A stretch of 64,000 bases of DNA from Sinorhizobium meliloti (GTDB lineage Bacteria; Pseudomonadota; Alphaproteobacteria; Rhizobiales; Rhizobiaceae), in contig NZ_CP141212.1 in NCBI RefSeq assembly GCF_035610345.1, positions 749,976-813,975 of the forward strand. Reading direction: 5' to 3'. Positions 46,196-56,053 of this stretch are shown here, piece after piece (position 1 is the first letter of the stretch; each line of letters begins with the position of its first letter). The position numbers were made by a program, and so were the translations under genes. The notes under the pieces were generated by a model. That model was given only the letters and a program-made list of their open reading frames with translations. It was not told where the DNA came from and ran no database searches.

Positions 46196-47509
46196 ATGAG
46201 CAGCCTGCGCGCAAGGCTGGCACTTTCCGGCTATCGCTGGCTCGGAACGGCCGTCTATCCCTTCTTCTGGTCCTATCTTGCGCTCCGCGCGGCGAAGGGC
46301 AAGGAGGACCCGGCACGCCGGCGCGAACGCTATGGCTATGCTAGTGCGCCGCGGCCCCAGGGCCCTCTCGTCTGGTTTCACGCCGCCAGTGTCGGAGAGA
46401 CGAATGCAGTCACTCCGCTGATCAAGGAAATCCGCCGCCGCGGCATCGCCGTGGTGCTGACCACCGGTACGACGACCTCGGCGCGGGTCGCCGCGGAGCG
46501 ATTGGGCTCGGCCGTCGTGCACCAGTACGTGCCGCTCGATTTCAAGCCGGCGGTGAGCCGTTTTCTGGAATATTGGCAGCCGGATCTGGCGATCATCGCC
46601 GAATCGGAAATCTGGCCGATGACGATCATCGAGCTCGGCAGGCGCCATATTCCGCAGGTACTGGTCAATGGCCGTCTTTCCGACCGCACCTTCGCCCGAT
46701 GGAGGCGCCGGCCGTCGCTTGCCGATGCTCTCTTCGAAAATCTCGCGCTCGTCATCGCTCAGTCCGATGTCGATGCGGAGCGTTTCCGCACTCTGGGTGC
46801 GCTCCCGGTTACGGTCTCCGGCAACCTCAAGGTGGACAACGACGCGCCGCCGCACGATCCCAGAGACCTGCGCGAATACCGCCAGCAGATCGGTGCACGA
46901 AAGACCTGGGCTGCGATCTCGACCTTCGAGGGGGAGGAGAATGCGGCCGGGACCGTCCACCAGGCGCTTAAGGAGAGAACCGGCCTGCTGACGATCATCG
47001 TTCCTCGCCATCCGGAGCGTTGCGACGCGATCGAGGCTGCCCTGGTCGCGAAGGGGTTGACCGTCGCGCGCCGCACGCGCGGCGATCCGGTCACACCGGA
47101 AGTCGACATTCTACTCGGCGATACGATCGGCGAAATGGGGCTCTATCTGAGGCTGACGGAAGTCGCTTTCGTCGGACGTTCGCTTTTCGCCGAGGGCGGT
47201 CAGAACCCGCTCGAGCCGGCCATGCTCGGCTGCGCGGTGCTTTCCGGCGGGAATGTGCAGAATTTCCGCGAGACCTACCAGATGCTCGCGAAGAACGGCA
47301 GCGCCAAGATCGTGCGCGACACGGAGATGCTCGCCAAGGGGGTCAACTACCTGCTCGCCAACGACGACATGCGTCGCTCGATGATCGATGCCGGACTCGA
47401 AACCGTGCAACAGATGCGGGGCGCGCTGACGGCGACGATGAAGGGCCTCGACCCCTACATCAACCCGCTTGTGGTGAAGGCGCGGCTGGAGCCGCGCCCC
47501 GAAGCTTGA
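46196..47509 (+). CDS. waaA: 3-deoxy-D-manno-octulosonic acid transferase
   Basis: Membrane-associated glycosyltransferase that adds Kdo from CMP-Kdo to lipid IVA. The 437-residue protein has an N-terminal membrane anchor (RWLGTAVYPFFWSYLALRAA), then FHAASVGETNAVTPLI and LTTGTTTSARVAAERL in the acceptor domain, ESEIWPMTIIELG, and GDTIGEMGLYLRLTEVAFVGRSLFAEGGQNPLEPAMLG in the donor domain. These are hallmark WaaA motifs. GGAGGG lies nine bases before ATG 46196. The cluster waaA-HAD-lpxK groups two lipid A assembly steps. Confidence 0.95.
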   Translation: MSSLRARLALSGYRWLGTAVYPFFWSYLALRAAKGKEDPARRRERYGYASAPRPQGPLVWFHAASVGETNAVTPLIKEIRRRGIAVVLTTGTTTSARVAAERLGSAVVHQYVPLDFKPAVSRFLEYWQPDLAIIAESEIWPMTIIELGRRHIPQVLVNGRLSDRTFARWRRRPSLADALFENLALVIAQSDVDAERFRTLGALPVTVSGNLKVDNDAPPHDPRDLREYRQQIGARKTWAAISTFEGEENAAGTVHQALKERTGLLTIIVPRHPERCDAIEAALVAKGLTVARRTRGDPVTPEVDILLGDTIGEMGLYLRLTEVAFVGRSLFAEGGQNPLEPAMLGCAVLSGGNVQNFRETYQMLAKNGSAKIVRDTEMLAKGVNYLLANDDMRRSMIDAGLETVQQMRGALTATMKGLDPYINPLVVKARLEPRPEA

Positions 47510-47538
47510 AACGTGAAGCCTCGACTCTGGAAGGGACC

Positions 47539-48249
47539 ATGCCCGCAACGAAACCGATCGCCGGCATATTGTTCGACAAGGACGGCACCCTTCTCGACTA
47601 CGTGAAGAGCTGGGTGCCGGTGAATTACGAGCTGGCGCGGATCGCCGCCAAGGGCAATGAGAGCCTTGCGCGTGTCCTCCTTCAGGCGGGCGGGATGGAC
47701 CCGGAGACCGGATATGTCGTTCCCGACAGCCTGCTTGCGGCCGGGAATACGGTGGAGATTGCCACCGGCATGGTCGGCGCCGGCGCGCCGTTTACCGTAG
47801 AAGAATTGACGGCGCTGTTCGACGGGCTCTTTGCACAATCCGCGCATTATGCCGTGCCGGTGACCGATCTCGCGTCCTTTTTTGCCGGGCTGCACGCGAA
47901 AGGCTACCGGCTCGGCGTCGCCTCCAGCGATAACGAGCGCTCGATCCGGGAAACCGCCAGACGCTTCGGTTTCGAGGACTACCTTCATTACGTCGCCGGC
48001 TACGATAGCGGCTATGGCACAAAGCCGGAGCCCGGCATGGTGCTCGGGTTTTGCGCCGCAACGGGGCTTGCACCCGACGAGGTGGCCGTAGTCGGCGACA
48101 ACAATCACGACATGCATATGGGCCGCAGTGCCGGCGTCGGCATGACGGTTGCCGTTTTGACCGGCACCGGATCGCGCCAGTCGCTTGCCGCGTCTTGCGA
48201 CCACTGCCTCGCCGATATTACCGAGCTGGAAGCGGTGCTCACGAACTGA
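47539..48249 (+). CDS. HAD-family hydrolase (phosphoglycolate phosphatase-like)
   Basis: 236-residue HAD phosphatase. Motif I is GILFDKDGTLLDYVKSWVP, motif II lies in LGVASSDNERSIRETA, motif III/IV in VVGDNNHDMHMGRSAGVGMTVAVLTG. The helical cap domain between motif I and II is of the Gph/PGP type. Annotation as phosphoglycolate phosphatase would be a guess. AAGGGA precedes ATG 47539. It sits between waaA and lpxK, so a phosphatase step in envelope metabolism or an unrelated house-cleaning role are both possible. Confidence 0.85.
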   Translation: MPATKPIAGILFDKDGTLLDYVKSWVPVNYELARIAAKGNESLARVLLQAGGMDPETGYVVPDSLLAAGNTVEIATGMVGAGAPFTVEELTALFDGLFAQSAHYAVPVTDLASFFAGLHAKGYRLGVASSDNERSIRETARRFGFEDYLHYVAGYDSGYGTKPEPGMVLGFCAATGLAPDEVAVVGDNNHDMHMGRSAGVGMTVAVLTGTGSRQSLAASCDHCLADITELEAVLTN

Positions 48250-48390
48250 TCGGCTTGCCTTTTTCTCCGTTCTGACGTTCTTTGTCGCCGGTCACACCGC
48301 TCACGGCCGATGCCCGCGGCGGAAAGTTCTGGATTTGCCCTTCCTGCCTTCGATGTGCAGGAGCGGCCGCACGGATATTTACGGGTAAAG

Positions 48391-49431
48391 ATGGTTTCAG
48401 AAGCGCCCCCGTTCTGGTGGACCAAGGCCGACTGGCGCGCCTATGCTCTTTGGCCCTTTTCCTGGGTTTACGGCCGGATCGCCGGGATGCGCATGGACCG
48501 GGCGCGCCGGGCGACCTCCGCCGTGCCGCTGATCTGCATCGGCAACTTCACCGTCGGCGGAGCCGGAAAGACCCCGACGGCGATCGCGATTGCACGTGCC
48601 GCCAGGGCGCGGGGCCTGAAGCCCGCTTTCCTGAGCCGCGGCTATGGCGGGTCGCTGGACGTCACGACGGTGGTCGACCCCGAGCACCATCGCGCGCGCG
48701 ACGTCGGCGACGAACCGCTGCTGCTTGCCCGCGAGGCCCTCACCGTGATCTGTCGACGCAGGGTGGATGGTGCACGCAAGCTTGCTGCGGAAGGCGCCGA
48801 TATCATCATCATGGATGATGGCTTCCAGAGTGCCCGGCTCGTCTTCGATTTCGCCCTTCTGGTGGTCGATTCCGGCCGCGGCATCGGCAATGGCCATCTC
48901 GTGCCTTCCGGCCCGGTTCGGGCGCCGATCGGCAATCAGCTGCGCCATGCCAACGCTCTCCTGAAACTCGGCCACGGCTCCGCCGCCGATTCTCTCGTCC
49001 GCCAGGCGGCACGGGCCGGCAAGCCCGTCTATGTGGCCGAAACGGTGCGCACGGATACAGGGCCGCTCGACGGCGTCAAGGTCCTTGCCTGGGCCGGGAT
49101 CGCCGATCCGGAAAAGTTCTTCAAGACCGTTCGCGAGACCGGCGCGGTGATCGAAGAGACCCGGACCTTCCCGGATCACCACCATTTCTCCGAAGACGAG
49201 ATTGCCGATCTGATCGACCGTGCCGCAAGCCGAGGCTATACGCTGGTGACCACCGCCAAGGACATGGTTCGCCTGGAGCCCGGACACGGACGGGCAGGGG
49301 AACTGGCCGCGAAAAGCCGCGTGATCGAGATCGAGGTGCGCTTCGACGATCCGACAGCGCCGGGTGCTATCATCGACGCGACACTTGCCTCCGCCCGCGC
49401 CCGCCGATTGCGCGAGCGCAAGACGGGTTAG
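48391..49431 (+). CDS. lpxK: Tetraacyldisaccharide 4'-kinase
   Basis: Phosphorylates the 4' position of the lipid A disaccharide. The 346-residue protein has an N-terminal amphipathic membrane segment ([28 protein letters not shown]), the P-loop [38 protein letters not shown], and the [10 protein letters not shown] motif that contains the DDG metal-binding residues. The ATG at 48391 fits the family start ([10 protein letters not shown]); the longer frame to 48310 is dismissed. Its stop is immediately adjacent to the end of the convergent DUF2093 gene. Confidence 0.95.
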   Translation: MVSEAPPFWWTKADWRAYALWPFSWVYGRIAGMRMDRARRATSAVPLICIGNFTVGGAGKTPTAIAIARAARARGLKPAFLSRGYGGSLDVTTVVDPEHHRARDVGDEPLLLAREALTVICRRRVDGARKLAAEGADIIIMDDGFQSARLVFDFALLVVDSGRGIGNGHLVPSGPVRAPIGNQLRHANALLKLGHGSAADSLVRQAARAGKPVYVAETVRTDTGPLDGVKVLAWAGIADPEKFFKTVRETGAVIEETRTFPDHHHFSEDEIADLIDRAASRGYTLVTTAKDMVRLEPGHGRAGELAAKSRVIEIEVRFDDPTAPGAIIDATLASARARRLRERKTG

Positions 49432-49662
49432 TCAAGCCTGACCCGCCAGGCCGCCGGCGCGTCGTTCCGCTTCGAGCGAGGCATCCGCGTCGGCGTAAGC
49501 CTCCTGGCGCGCGACGCTCCAGTACCTGAGTTCATCGACCGGAACGGGCTTGCCCGTAACGGCACAGATCACGTGCGAGCCGGCAAGTACGACTTGGAAG
49601 TCTCCGTCGAGATAGCGGATTTTCGCCTCCCGGGAGGAGTTTCCTTCAAAACGGTTCATCAT
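49432..49662 (-). CDS. DUF2093 domain-containing small protein
   Basis: 76-residue protein with the DUF2093 core YLDGDFQVVLAGSHVICAVTGKPVPVDELRYWSVARQEAYADADASLE. Such proteins occur next to lpxK in many Rhizobiales; the function is unknown. The single CAVTGKPV segment resembles a zinc-ribbon half but has only one Cys. The start is the first of two ATGs (49662 or 49659). It ends back to back with lpxK without a spacer. Confidence 0.85.
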   Translation of the reverse strand: MMNRFEGNSSREAKIRYLDGDFQVVLAGSHVICAVTGKPVPVDELRYWSVARQEAYADADASLEAERRAGGLAGQA

Positions 49663-49755
49663 GCCTGAACGGGCCTCGTCTAATCGTGGACGTCCTGATC
49701 TATCGCGGCGCTCTGCAAAAAACCAGCGGTTTTGGAAGATGGTTCCAGCAGGGTC

Positions 49756-51564
49756 TCAGCTCCGCCCGAAAAGCCGCTCGATGTCAGCCAGCTTCAGCTC
49801 GATATAGGTCGGCCGGCCGTGATTGCACTGCCCGGAGCCGGGCGTGGCCTCCATCTGGCGAAGCAGAGCGTTCATCTCTTCGGTGCGCAACCGGCGGCCC
49901 GAGCGCACCGAGCCGTGGCAGGCCATGGTGGCGGCGAGATATTCGAGCCGGCCGGCGAGCCCACCGGCCGTATCCCATTCCGCAAGCTCGTCGGCAAGCT
50001 GGCGAACCAGTCCGGCGGCGTCCATTTCTCCGAGCATCGCCGGCGTTTCGCGGACGGCGATCGCCGCGGGGCCGAAACGCTCGATGGCCAGTCCCAGGCG
50101 CGTGAATTCCTGCGCATGCGCAATCAGCCGGTCGCAATCGTCTTCCGGCAGGTCGACGATCTCGGGGATCAGCAGCGCCTGCGCCGGTACCGGGCGGGCG
50201 TGGAGCGCCGTTCGCATCGTCTCGAAGACGAGACGCTCATGGGCGGCGTGCTGGTCGACGATCACGAGCCCGTCGTCGGTCTGGGCGACGATATAGTTTT
50301 CATGAAGCTGGGCGCGGGCGGCACCAAGCGGGAAGGAAACCGCCCGTCCATCGTCGGCGCGCGTCGCCTCGACGGCGGCGGCGCTGCGCGCGGACGGCTG
50401 GGCGAAATCGGAGAAGGCCGCCTGGGGTGCTTCTGCAAAACTCCGCGCGGCCTCGTCGAAGCGCAGCGGCCGATAGGGCGAGACGGCGGCCGTCCAGGGT
50501 TCCTGCGGCCGGTCTGCCCGGTGGAACTCGGGACGGAAGGCGCGCATCAGCCCATGGGTCCCGGTCGTCGCCGCCCGGTCTCCCTCACGCGCCAACGCCT
50601 CGCGGATGGCGCCGATGATCAAGCCGCGGATCAGTCCGGGATCGCGGAAGCGCACGTCCGATTTTGCCGGATGGACATTGACGTCGACGAGAGCCGGATC
50701 GAGCGTGATCGACAGCACCGCGATCGGGTAGCGCCCCTGCGGAATGGTCTCGGCATAGGCGGCGCGGATCGCGGACATGATCAGCTTGTCCTGGACCGGC
50801 CGGCCATTGACGAACGCATATTGCTGAAGCGAATTGCCGCGGTTGAAGGTCGGCACGCCGGCAAAGCCCGTCAGCCGCGCATCCTCGCGCTCGGCGTCGA
50901 TCTCGATGGCATTGTCGCGGAAGTCGCGGCCGAGCACTTGCGCCATCCGCGCCAGCCGGTCGTCGCCTGTTGCTGGGAATTCGAGCGTCGTGCGATCGGA
51001 GCCGGAAAGCACGAAACGCACTCTCGGAAAGGCGATCGCCATACGCCGGACGACTTCCGAGATCGCAGCCGCCTCGGCCTTTTCCGACTTCATGAATTTC
51101 AGCCGCGCCGGGGTCGCGAAGAAGAGGTCGCGCACCTCGACCACGGTGCCTACGATAGCGGCCGACGGACGGGCGGGCTCGCTCCTGCCGCCGGTGACCG
51201 TGATCGCCGCGCCTTCCCGGGCCTCCGCCGTCCTCGTGGTGATCGACAGGCGCGCGACCGATCCGATCGAGGGCAGGGCTTCGCCGCGGAAACCGAGCGT
51301 CCGGATATCGGCGAGGCTGTCGTCGAGCTTGGAGGTGCAATGGCGGCGGATCGCCAGTTCGAGATCGGCCGGCGACATGCCGATGCCGTTGTCGGTGACC
51401 CTGAGGAGCGTCTTGCCGCCACCGGCGGTCGCGATCTCGATCCTCGTCGCGCCCGCATCGAGCGCGTTCTCGATCAGTTCCTTCGCGGCGCTCGCCGGTC
51501 GTTCGATGACTTCGCCGGCGGCGATCTGATTGATGAGCGTTTCAGAAAGTTGCTTGATGGCCAT
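49756..51564 (-). CDS. mutL: DNA mismatch repair protein MutL
   Basis: GHKL ATPase that links MutS mismatch recognition to strand removal. The 602-residue protein has [24 protein letters not shown] (ATP motif I), VTDNGIGM (motif II), [17 protein letters not shown] (motif III), a linker, and a C-terminal dimerisation domain. It contains the endonuclease motif [12 protein letters not shown] (437-448), plus ACHGS and CNHGRP elements of the metal site. This fits MutL endonucleases of bacteria that have no MutH. It lies downstream of the DUF2093 gene's promoter region; no mutS is nearby. Confidence 0.96.
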   Translation of the reverse strand: MAIKQLSETLINQIAAGEVIERPASAAKELIENALDAGATRIEIATAGGGKTLLRVTDNGIGMSPADLELAIRRHCTSKLDDSLADIRTLGFRGEALPSIGSVARLSITTRTAEAREGAAITVTGGRSEPARPSAAIVGTVVEVRDLFFATPARLKFMKSEKAEAAAISEVVRRMAIAFPRVRFVLSGSDRTTLEFPATGDDRLARMAQVLGRDFRDNAIEIDAEREDARLTGFAGVPTFNRGNSLQQYAFVNGRPVQDKLIMSAIRAAYAETIPQGRYPIAVLSITLDPALVDVNVHPAKSDVRFRDPGLIRGLIIGAIREALAREGDRAATTGTHGLMRAFRPEFHRADRPQEPWTAAVSPYRPLRFDEAARSFAEAPQAAFSDFAQPSARSAAAVEATRADDGRAVSFPLGAARAQLHENYIVAQTDDGLVIVDQHAAHERLVFETMRTALHARPVPAQALLIPEIVDLPEDDCDRLIAHAQEFTRLGLAIERFGPAAIAVRETPAMLGEMDAAGLVRQLADELAEWDTAGGLAGRLEYLAATMACHGSVRSGRRLRTEEMNALLRQMEATPGSGQCNHGRPTYIELKLADIERLFGRS

Positions 51565-51933
51565 GCCCTATTTTCCAGGATTCGGAGAGGGAGGGAAAGC
51601 CCCGCGCGCACACTTCTCCAAGGCTGCCGGCCGGCACCTGCAAAAAGCGGGATTGCGACTTAATCGGGCTTTAACGTTCTGCTGCAATTTTCCACAGCAA
51701 CCTGAATGATCGTCGGGTTTTTGCCTCTGGAGCACCGCGGCGTTGCTGGACGCCGCCCGCATCCCTTCAAAAGGATGCCTCAAAGGCGGCCAGCATGTCC
51801 CGAAATGAAACCGCTGCTGATCGGTTGGCCGGACCGTAGCCGGGCCGGGAAGGCCGTTCAGCGGACAGAGTGCTACAGCACCCGTTATGCGTCCAAGGAC
51901 GACTGGCGCTGTAGCGGGAACGAGGGCAGCGCG
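51565..51933. other. Gene-free interval before the PAS protein
   Basis: 369 bases between the divergent mutL and the PAS/receiver gene. Frames cross it but none has a ribosome site with a recognisable product. Apart from short C/G-rich dyads I see no palindrome, repeat or clear promoter boxes. Confidence 0.5.
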
Positions 51934-53670
51934 ATGAATGATGTGGCGTCGGGCGGCGCAGACATCAGCAGGATCATTCTTGAGGCAAGCGGTGAAACGC
52001 TTGGCGCCGCCTTGCTCGTTTTCGGCCGGGACGACACCATCACCTTCGCAAGCGCCTCGATACTGCAATTTTTCCCGGTGCCAGCCGCCATGCTGGTTCC
52101 CGGGACGCGGCTGCGCGATTTTCTGGGGGCGGTATACGATACCGGCGTGCGCCCCGGAACCTTACCGGAGTCCAGCCGGCACAGGCCGAACCGCGAAGAC
52201 TGGATCGCCGAGCAGATGGCGCTCCACTGGCGGGAACGCTACGAGAATGTCGAGAGGGCCGGCCGTACGCGCTGGCTCTCTCTGCGTCAGCGGCGGCTGT
52301 CGAGCGGTATCGGCCTTCTCGCCGTCAGCGACGTCTCCGAACAGAAGAAGCGCGACGAGCAGGCCCGGACCGATCTCCAGCGGATCGCCCTGACGGAAGA
52401 GATCCTCAACGCTCAGCCCAATCCCATCTGCGTCAAGGACAGCAACCTCCACTACATCGCCGTAAACAAGGCCTTCTGCGTCATCCACGATCTCGCGCCG
52501 GACGCCATGCTCGGACGTTCCGCCTCGGACCTCGTAGAAACGGAGCTTGCGGAGCACTTCGAACGGTCGGACCGCCACGTCCTGGAGACAGGCATGCCGC
52601 ATTCGGAGGCGGAGCATATCGTTCGCGCCGACGGCAGCGACCTTTGGGTCGTGACGCGCAAATATCGTATCGGCCTGCCCGGCCGCCATTTCGTCGTCAC
52701 CTGCATGACCGACGTCACCGATATCGCCGTCTGGTATGACGGCTCGGAAAAAGGCGGCGACACCGGTCTGCAGATCCGGGACTATAGCATCTTCACGCCT
52801 GCGCAGAATTTCTACGATCCCTTCCGGTCGCTCGACTTGCAGCAACTCGCCCACGCCGGATCGAAGATCGACATGCTGCCGGCTCGGGAATTGCGCGTAC
52901 TTCTGGCGACCGCCGACCGGGACATGGAAGAGCGATTCGTGGCGCGGCTGCGCGGCTTCGGGCTCGACGCCTGTGCGGTCCGCAATGGCGGGGAACTCGA
53001 CGCCTTCGCGCTGGCTGCCGAAGCCCGCGGATTGGAGATCGACCTTCTTCTGCTCGACACCGCTTTTCCGGAGAAGCATCGCGCTCTCGCCTCCTGGCGC
53101 GCCTGTACGTGGGTCGAGGTATCGGGCGATATGGATGCGACGATCCTGCTTGCGGAGATCTTCGCTGTCCGCGCCCGCGACGCGCGTTCGCCGTTGATGC
53201 AGCCCGAATGGGGGATTGCGCTCGACCGCGATCTCGCGCCCGCGACGCATGCGCCGACGGTGGAAGTCCTCGTCGCGGAGGACAACCACGTCAACCAGTT
53301 CGTCTTCGCGCAGATCCTGGAGGGGCTCGGGATTTCCCACCGGATCGCCGCGGATGGAAGAGAAGCGGTGGACCTCTGGCACGAACTCCAGCCCGCCCTG
53401 GTTCTGATGGACGTCTCCATGCCGGTGATGAACGGCTTTGAAGCCGCCATTGCCATTCGACAGGCCGAGAAGGGCACGGGCCGTCGCACGCCGATCGTGG
53501 CCGTGACCGCCCAGGCGATCGATATCGACCTCGAGCGCTGCAGGACATCGGGAATGGATGACCACATCATGAAGCCGGTCAGCCCGGATATGATCGAGAT
53601 GCTGCTGCGGAAACACCTGCCGGCGGCCGAAAGGCGCGTTTCGGGTTCTGGTCGGAGCGGATCACAATGA
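51934..53670 (+). CDS. PAS-PAS-receiver-receiver signalling protein without kinase domain
   Basis: 578-residue cytoplasmic protein. An N-terminal PAS-like region (LLVFGRDDTITFASASILQFFPV... to DVSEQKKRDEQARTD) is followed by a second PAS (EILNAQPNPICVKDSNLHYIAVNKAFCVIHDL, to about residue 265). Then comes a degenerate receiver (LRVLLATADRDMEERFVARLRGFG...DLLLLDTAF) and a canonical receiver (VEVLVAEDNHVNQFVFAQILEGLG...LVLMDVSMPVMNG, phospho-acceptor Asp493, and KPVSPDMIEMLL). No histidine kinase domain is present, although the layout looks like a hybrid kinase that has lost its transmitter. GAGGG precedes ATG 51934. It overlaps the GGDEF-EAL gene by four bases (ATGA). Confidence 0.87.
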   Translation: MNDVASGGADISRIILEASGETLGAALLVFGRDDTITFASASILQFFPVPAAMLVPGTRLRDFLGAVYDTGVRPGTLPESSRHRPNREDWIAEQMALHWRERYENVERAGRTRWLSLRQRRLSSGIGLLAVSDVSEQKKRDEQARTDLQRIALTEEILNAQPNPICVKDSNLHYIAVNKAFCVIHDLAPDAMLGRSASDLVETELAEHFERSDRHVLETGMPHSEAEHIVRADGSDLWVVTRKYRIGLPGRHFVVTCMTDVTDIAVWYDGSEKGGDTGLQIRDYSIFTPAQNFYDPFRSLDLQQLAHAGSKIDMLPARELRVLLATADRDMEERFVARLRGFGLDACAVRNGGELDAFALAAEARGLEIDLLLLDTAFPEKHRALASWRACTWVEVSGDMDATILLAEIFAVRARDARSPLMQPEWGIALDRDLAPATHAPTVEVLVAEDNHVNQFVFAQILEGLGISHRIAADGREAVDLWHELQPALVLMDVSMPVMNGFEAAIAIRQAEKGTGRRTPIVAVTAQAIDIDLERCRTSGMDDHIMKPVSPDMIEMLLRKHLPAAERRVSGSGRSGSQ

Positions 53671-55016
53671 CATTGCAGGAGCTCGGTATCGATCGGGCGA
53701 AGCGGGACAGGCCGTATAGTGCCTCCTTCGTCGATCCATTGACCGAGCTCGGCAATGCACGCCACCTCAAGCAAACCGTCTGCGCCCTCGCGGCCGAACG
53801 GGCAAGCGATCCCGCACCCTTTACCATCGCCCTTGCAAATCTGGACGGGTTCAAGCCGATCAACGACCTCTTCGGCCCTGAGGCCGGCGATCAGATCCTG
53901 CGCCAGGTGGCGCACAGGCTGAAGGCCTGCGTTCCCGAGGGCGCGACGGTGACGCGTACCGCGGATGACGAATTCGCCATCGTCCTGCCGCTGGTCTTTG
54001 AACGAAGGAGTGCGGAGAAGCGCGGCCAGATGTTAAAGGAAGTGCTCTCTTCGCCCTTCGCACTCGGCGACCGGAACGTTCGGCTCTCGGCCTCGTTCGG
54101 CTTTGCTGTCTATCCCTTTGCCGGAGACACGTTCGACGACTTGCTGAAGAGCGCCGATACCGCGCTCTACCGCTCCAAACGGCGCGGCCGCGGACAGATC
54201 ACCGTGTACTCGCAAGAGATCGCACAGGAGATGAAGCACGCGACGCAGCTTGAGCAGGCATTGCGCAATGCGATCATCGCCGGTGGGATCGATGTCCACT
54301 TTCAACCGATCGTCGATCTGCGCAGCGACCGTCCGGTGGGTTTCGAGGCGCTGGCGCGGTGGTGCGACGCCGACCTCGGCTATGTCTCGCCGGCGGTGTT
54401 CGTGCCTTTCGCGGAAGAGCGCGGATTCATCGACGCGCTTTCCGAAATGCTTCTGCGCAAGGCGGCGCGGGCTGCCCTGTCCTGGCCGGAGGACCTCTTC
54501 CTGTCCTTCAACCTGTCCTCGGTCCAGCTGATGGATCCGGCGACGAGCGCTCGGCTCCTGGCAATCACAGCTCAGGTGGGCCTCGATCCCCGGCGCCTCG
54601 AACTCGAGATCACCGAGACCGCTGCGATGGCCGACGCCGGCACTGCCCAGAGGATCGTCACCGAATTGAGAGCGGCCGGCGTGCGCGTGTCGCTGGACGA
54701 TTTCGGAACGGGCCAGTCGAGCCTCGGGCGGCTCAGGGATTTTTCCCTCGACAAGGTGAAGATAGACCGGACCTTCGTTTCGGGGATTTCCACCGACCGG
54801 ACTTCAGAACATATCGTCAAGGCTATCGTTTCGATGTGCGAGGGGCTGGAACTCGCCGTGGTCGCCGAAGGCATCGAGCATTCATCCGAGGCGCTGAAGC
54901 TCAAGGCGCTCGGCTGCGGCCTGGGACAGGGCTATTTCTACGGCAAGCCCGCCGATGCCGATGCCACCTTGCGTTACCTTTCCGAGCATTACCCGGATAT
55001 GGCGGCGGCGCGCTGA
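53667..55016 (+). CDS. Degenerate-GGDEF/EAL protein, probable cyclic-di-GMP phosphodiesterase
   Basis: 449-residue protein. The GGDEF domain (about 22-185) has the signature changed to ADDEF (residues 99-103), which should abolish cyclase activity. The EAL domain (about 195-440) keeps its catalytic set: FEALARW (Glu227), NLSS, EITET, LDDFGTG (Asp344-Asp345), KIDRTFV (Lys365) and EGIE (Glu401). It is therefore a probable phosphodiesterase of cyclic di-GMP, with the altered GGDEF possibly sensing GTP. Being translationally coupled to the PAS/receiver protein suggests that one regulates the other. No membrane segment is visible. Its end overlaps the convergent LysR gene by 28 bases. Confidence 0.9.
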   Translation: MTLQELGIDRAKRDRPYSASFVDPLTELGNARHLKQTVCALAAERASDPAPFTIALANLDGFKPINDLFGPEAGDQILRQVAHRLKACVPEGATVTRTADDEFAIVLPLVFERRSAEKRGQMLKEVLSSPFALGDRNVRLSASFGFAVYPFAGDTFDDLLKSADTALYRSKRRGRGQITVYSQEIAQEMKHATQLEQALRNAIIAGGIDVHFQPIVDLRSDRPVGFEALARWCDADLGYVSPAVFVPFAEERGFIDALSEMLLRKAARAALSWPEDLFLSFNLSSVQLMDPATSARLLAITAQVGLDPRRLELEITETAAMADAGTAQRIVTELRAAGVRVSLDDFGTGQSSLGRLRDFSLDKVKIDRTFVSGISTDRTSEHIVKAIVSMCEGLELAVVAEGIEHSSEALKLKALGCGLGQGYFYGKPADADATLRYLSEHYPDMAAAR

Positions 55017-55963
55017 AGCGCCTCATGCCCGCTTGCGGTTCCGGCCCCCGAACGGTCGCGGAGGCCCTCCTCCAAAAGCCAGTCGCGGATGCGGCGCGCC
55101 TGACTGTTGAGTTCGCGTGACCGCGGCCAGACGACGTAGAAGGCCTGGCCCGTCCTCAGCACATGCCCCCCGACCGGCACCAGCGCGCCGGAGCGCACCT
55201 GCCGGGCGGTCAGATGCTCCCAGCCGAGCGCAATGCCCTCTCCCGCCAGCACGGCCTGGATCACGAGCACGTAATCGTTGATCGCGAGCCGCTTGCCTTG
55301 CGCCGGATAGGCAAGGCCCGCGCTCGCGAACCATTCGGTCCAGTCGCAGGCCCGCCTTACGGGCTCTTCGAGGTGGATAAGATTGTGCCTGATGAGGTCC
55401 GCGGGCGTTGCCGGCAGCCCATGCGTCTCGATATAGGCGGGTGTCGCCACGGCCTGAATGACTTCATCGGCCAGCACCGCCGCGTGATAGCGCGGCCAAT
55501 GGCTGGGGTCCCCGCCACGAATGCCGAGCGGGATCGGCTCCTCATCCAGATCGAGGTCGCGCACGCTTGTCTGGATGCGAAGGTCGATCTCCGGCAGGTC
55601 TTCGCGCAGCCGGGCTAGCCGCGGCAGCATCCACATGGAGGTGAAGGCCGTCGAGGCCGCCAGCGTCACATTGGTCTCGCGCCCTTTGGCGCGGATGTCT
55701 TCGGCCGACTTCTGGATCCGCGCGAGGCCGACCGAGACATCCGCGTGAAACTTTTCTCCCGCCTCCGTCAGTTCGACGGCCCGGTGCACACGGTGGAACA
55801 GCGGCACGCCCAGCTGGTTCTCGAGTCCTCGAATGGCGTAGGACACCGCTGCCTGAGTCATTCCGAGCTCACCGGCAGCGCGTGTGAAGTTCTGATGCCG
55901 GCCGGCTGCCTCGAAGACGATGAGGCTTGCGGCAGACGGTAGGAGACGGCGCAGGTTTTCCAT
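54989..55963 (-). CDS. LysR-family regulator (GcvA-like), divergent from mttB
   Basis: 324-residue LysR regulator of the GcvA-like group. The DNA-binding helix-turn-helix reads LIVFEAAGRHQNFTRAAGELGMTQAAVSYAIRGLENQLGVPLFHRVHRAVELTEAG; the effector domain includes TLAASTAFTSMWMLPRLARLREDLPEIDLRI and later GEGIALGWEHLT. It starts with ATG 55963 and is divergent from the MttB-family gene with 90 bases between, so it probably regulates that gene. A palindrome ATAAGT-ACC-ACTTAT overlaps its start codon. A 28-base overlap of its 3' end with the EAL gene is antiparallel. Confidence 0.9.
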   Translation of the reverse strand: MENLRRLLPSAASLIVFEAAGRHQNFTRAAGELGMTQAAVSYAIRGLENQLGVPLFHRVHRAVELTEAGEKFHADVSVGLARIQKSAEDIRAKGRETNVTLAASTAFTSMWMLPRLARLREDLPEIDLRIQTSVRDLDLDEEPIPLGIRGGDPSHWPRYHAAVLADEVIQAVATPAYIETHGLPATPADLIRHNLIHLEEPVRRACDWTEWFASAGLAYPAQGKRLAINDYVLVIQAVLAGEGIALGWEHLTARQVRSGALVPVGGHVLRTGQAFYVVWPRSRELNSQARRIRDWLLEEGLRDRSGAGTASGHEALQRAAAISG

Positions 55964-55976
55964 AAGTACCACTTAT
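55962..55976. promoter_or_regulatory. Candidate LysR operator
   Basis: Perfect palindrome ATAAGT-ACC-ACTTAT in the 90-base gap between the LysR and MttB-family genes. It covers the LysR start codon, which would fit autorepression and also activation of the divergent gene. It contains a T-N11-A pattern typical for LysR sites. It may also be a chance A/T palindrome. Confidence 0.4.
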
Positions 55977-56053
55977 ATCAAGCGTCGAATTTTTCCTGCG
56001 TTACAATAGCCTCTCTCGTCAATACCATCATTGCAAATGATGGGAGATCGACC

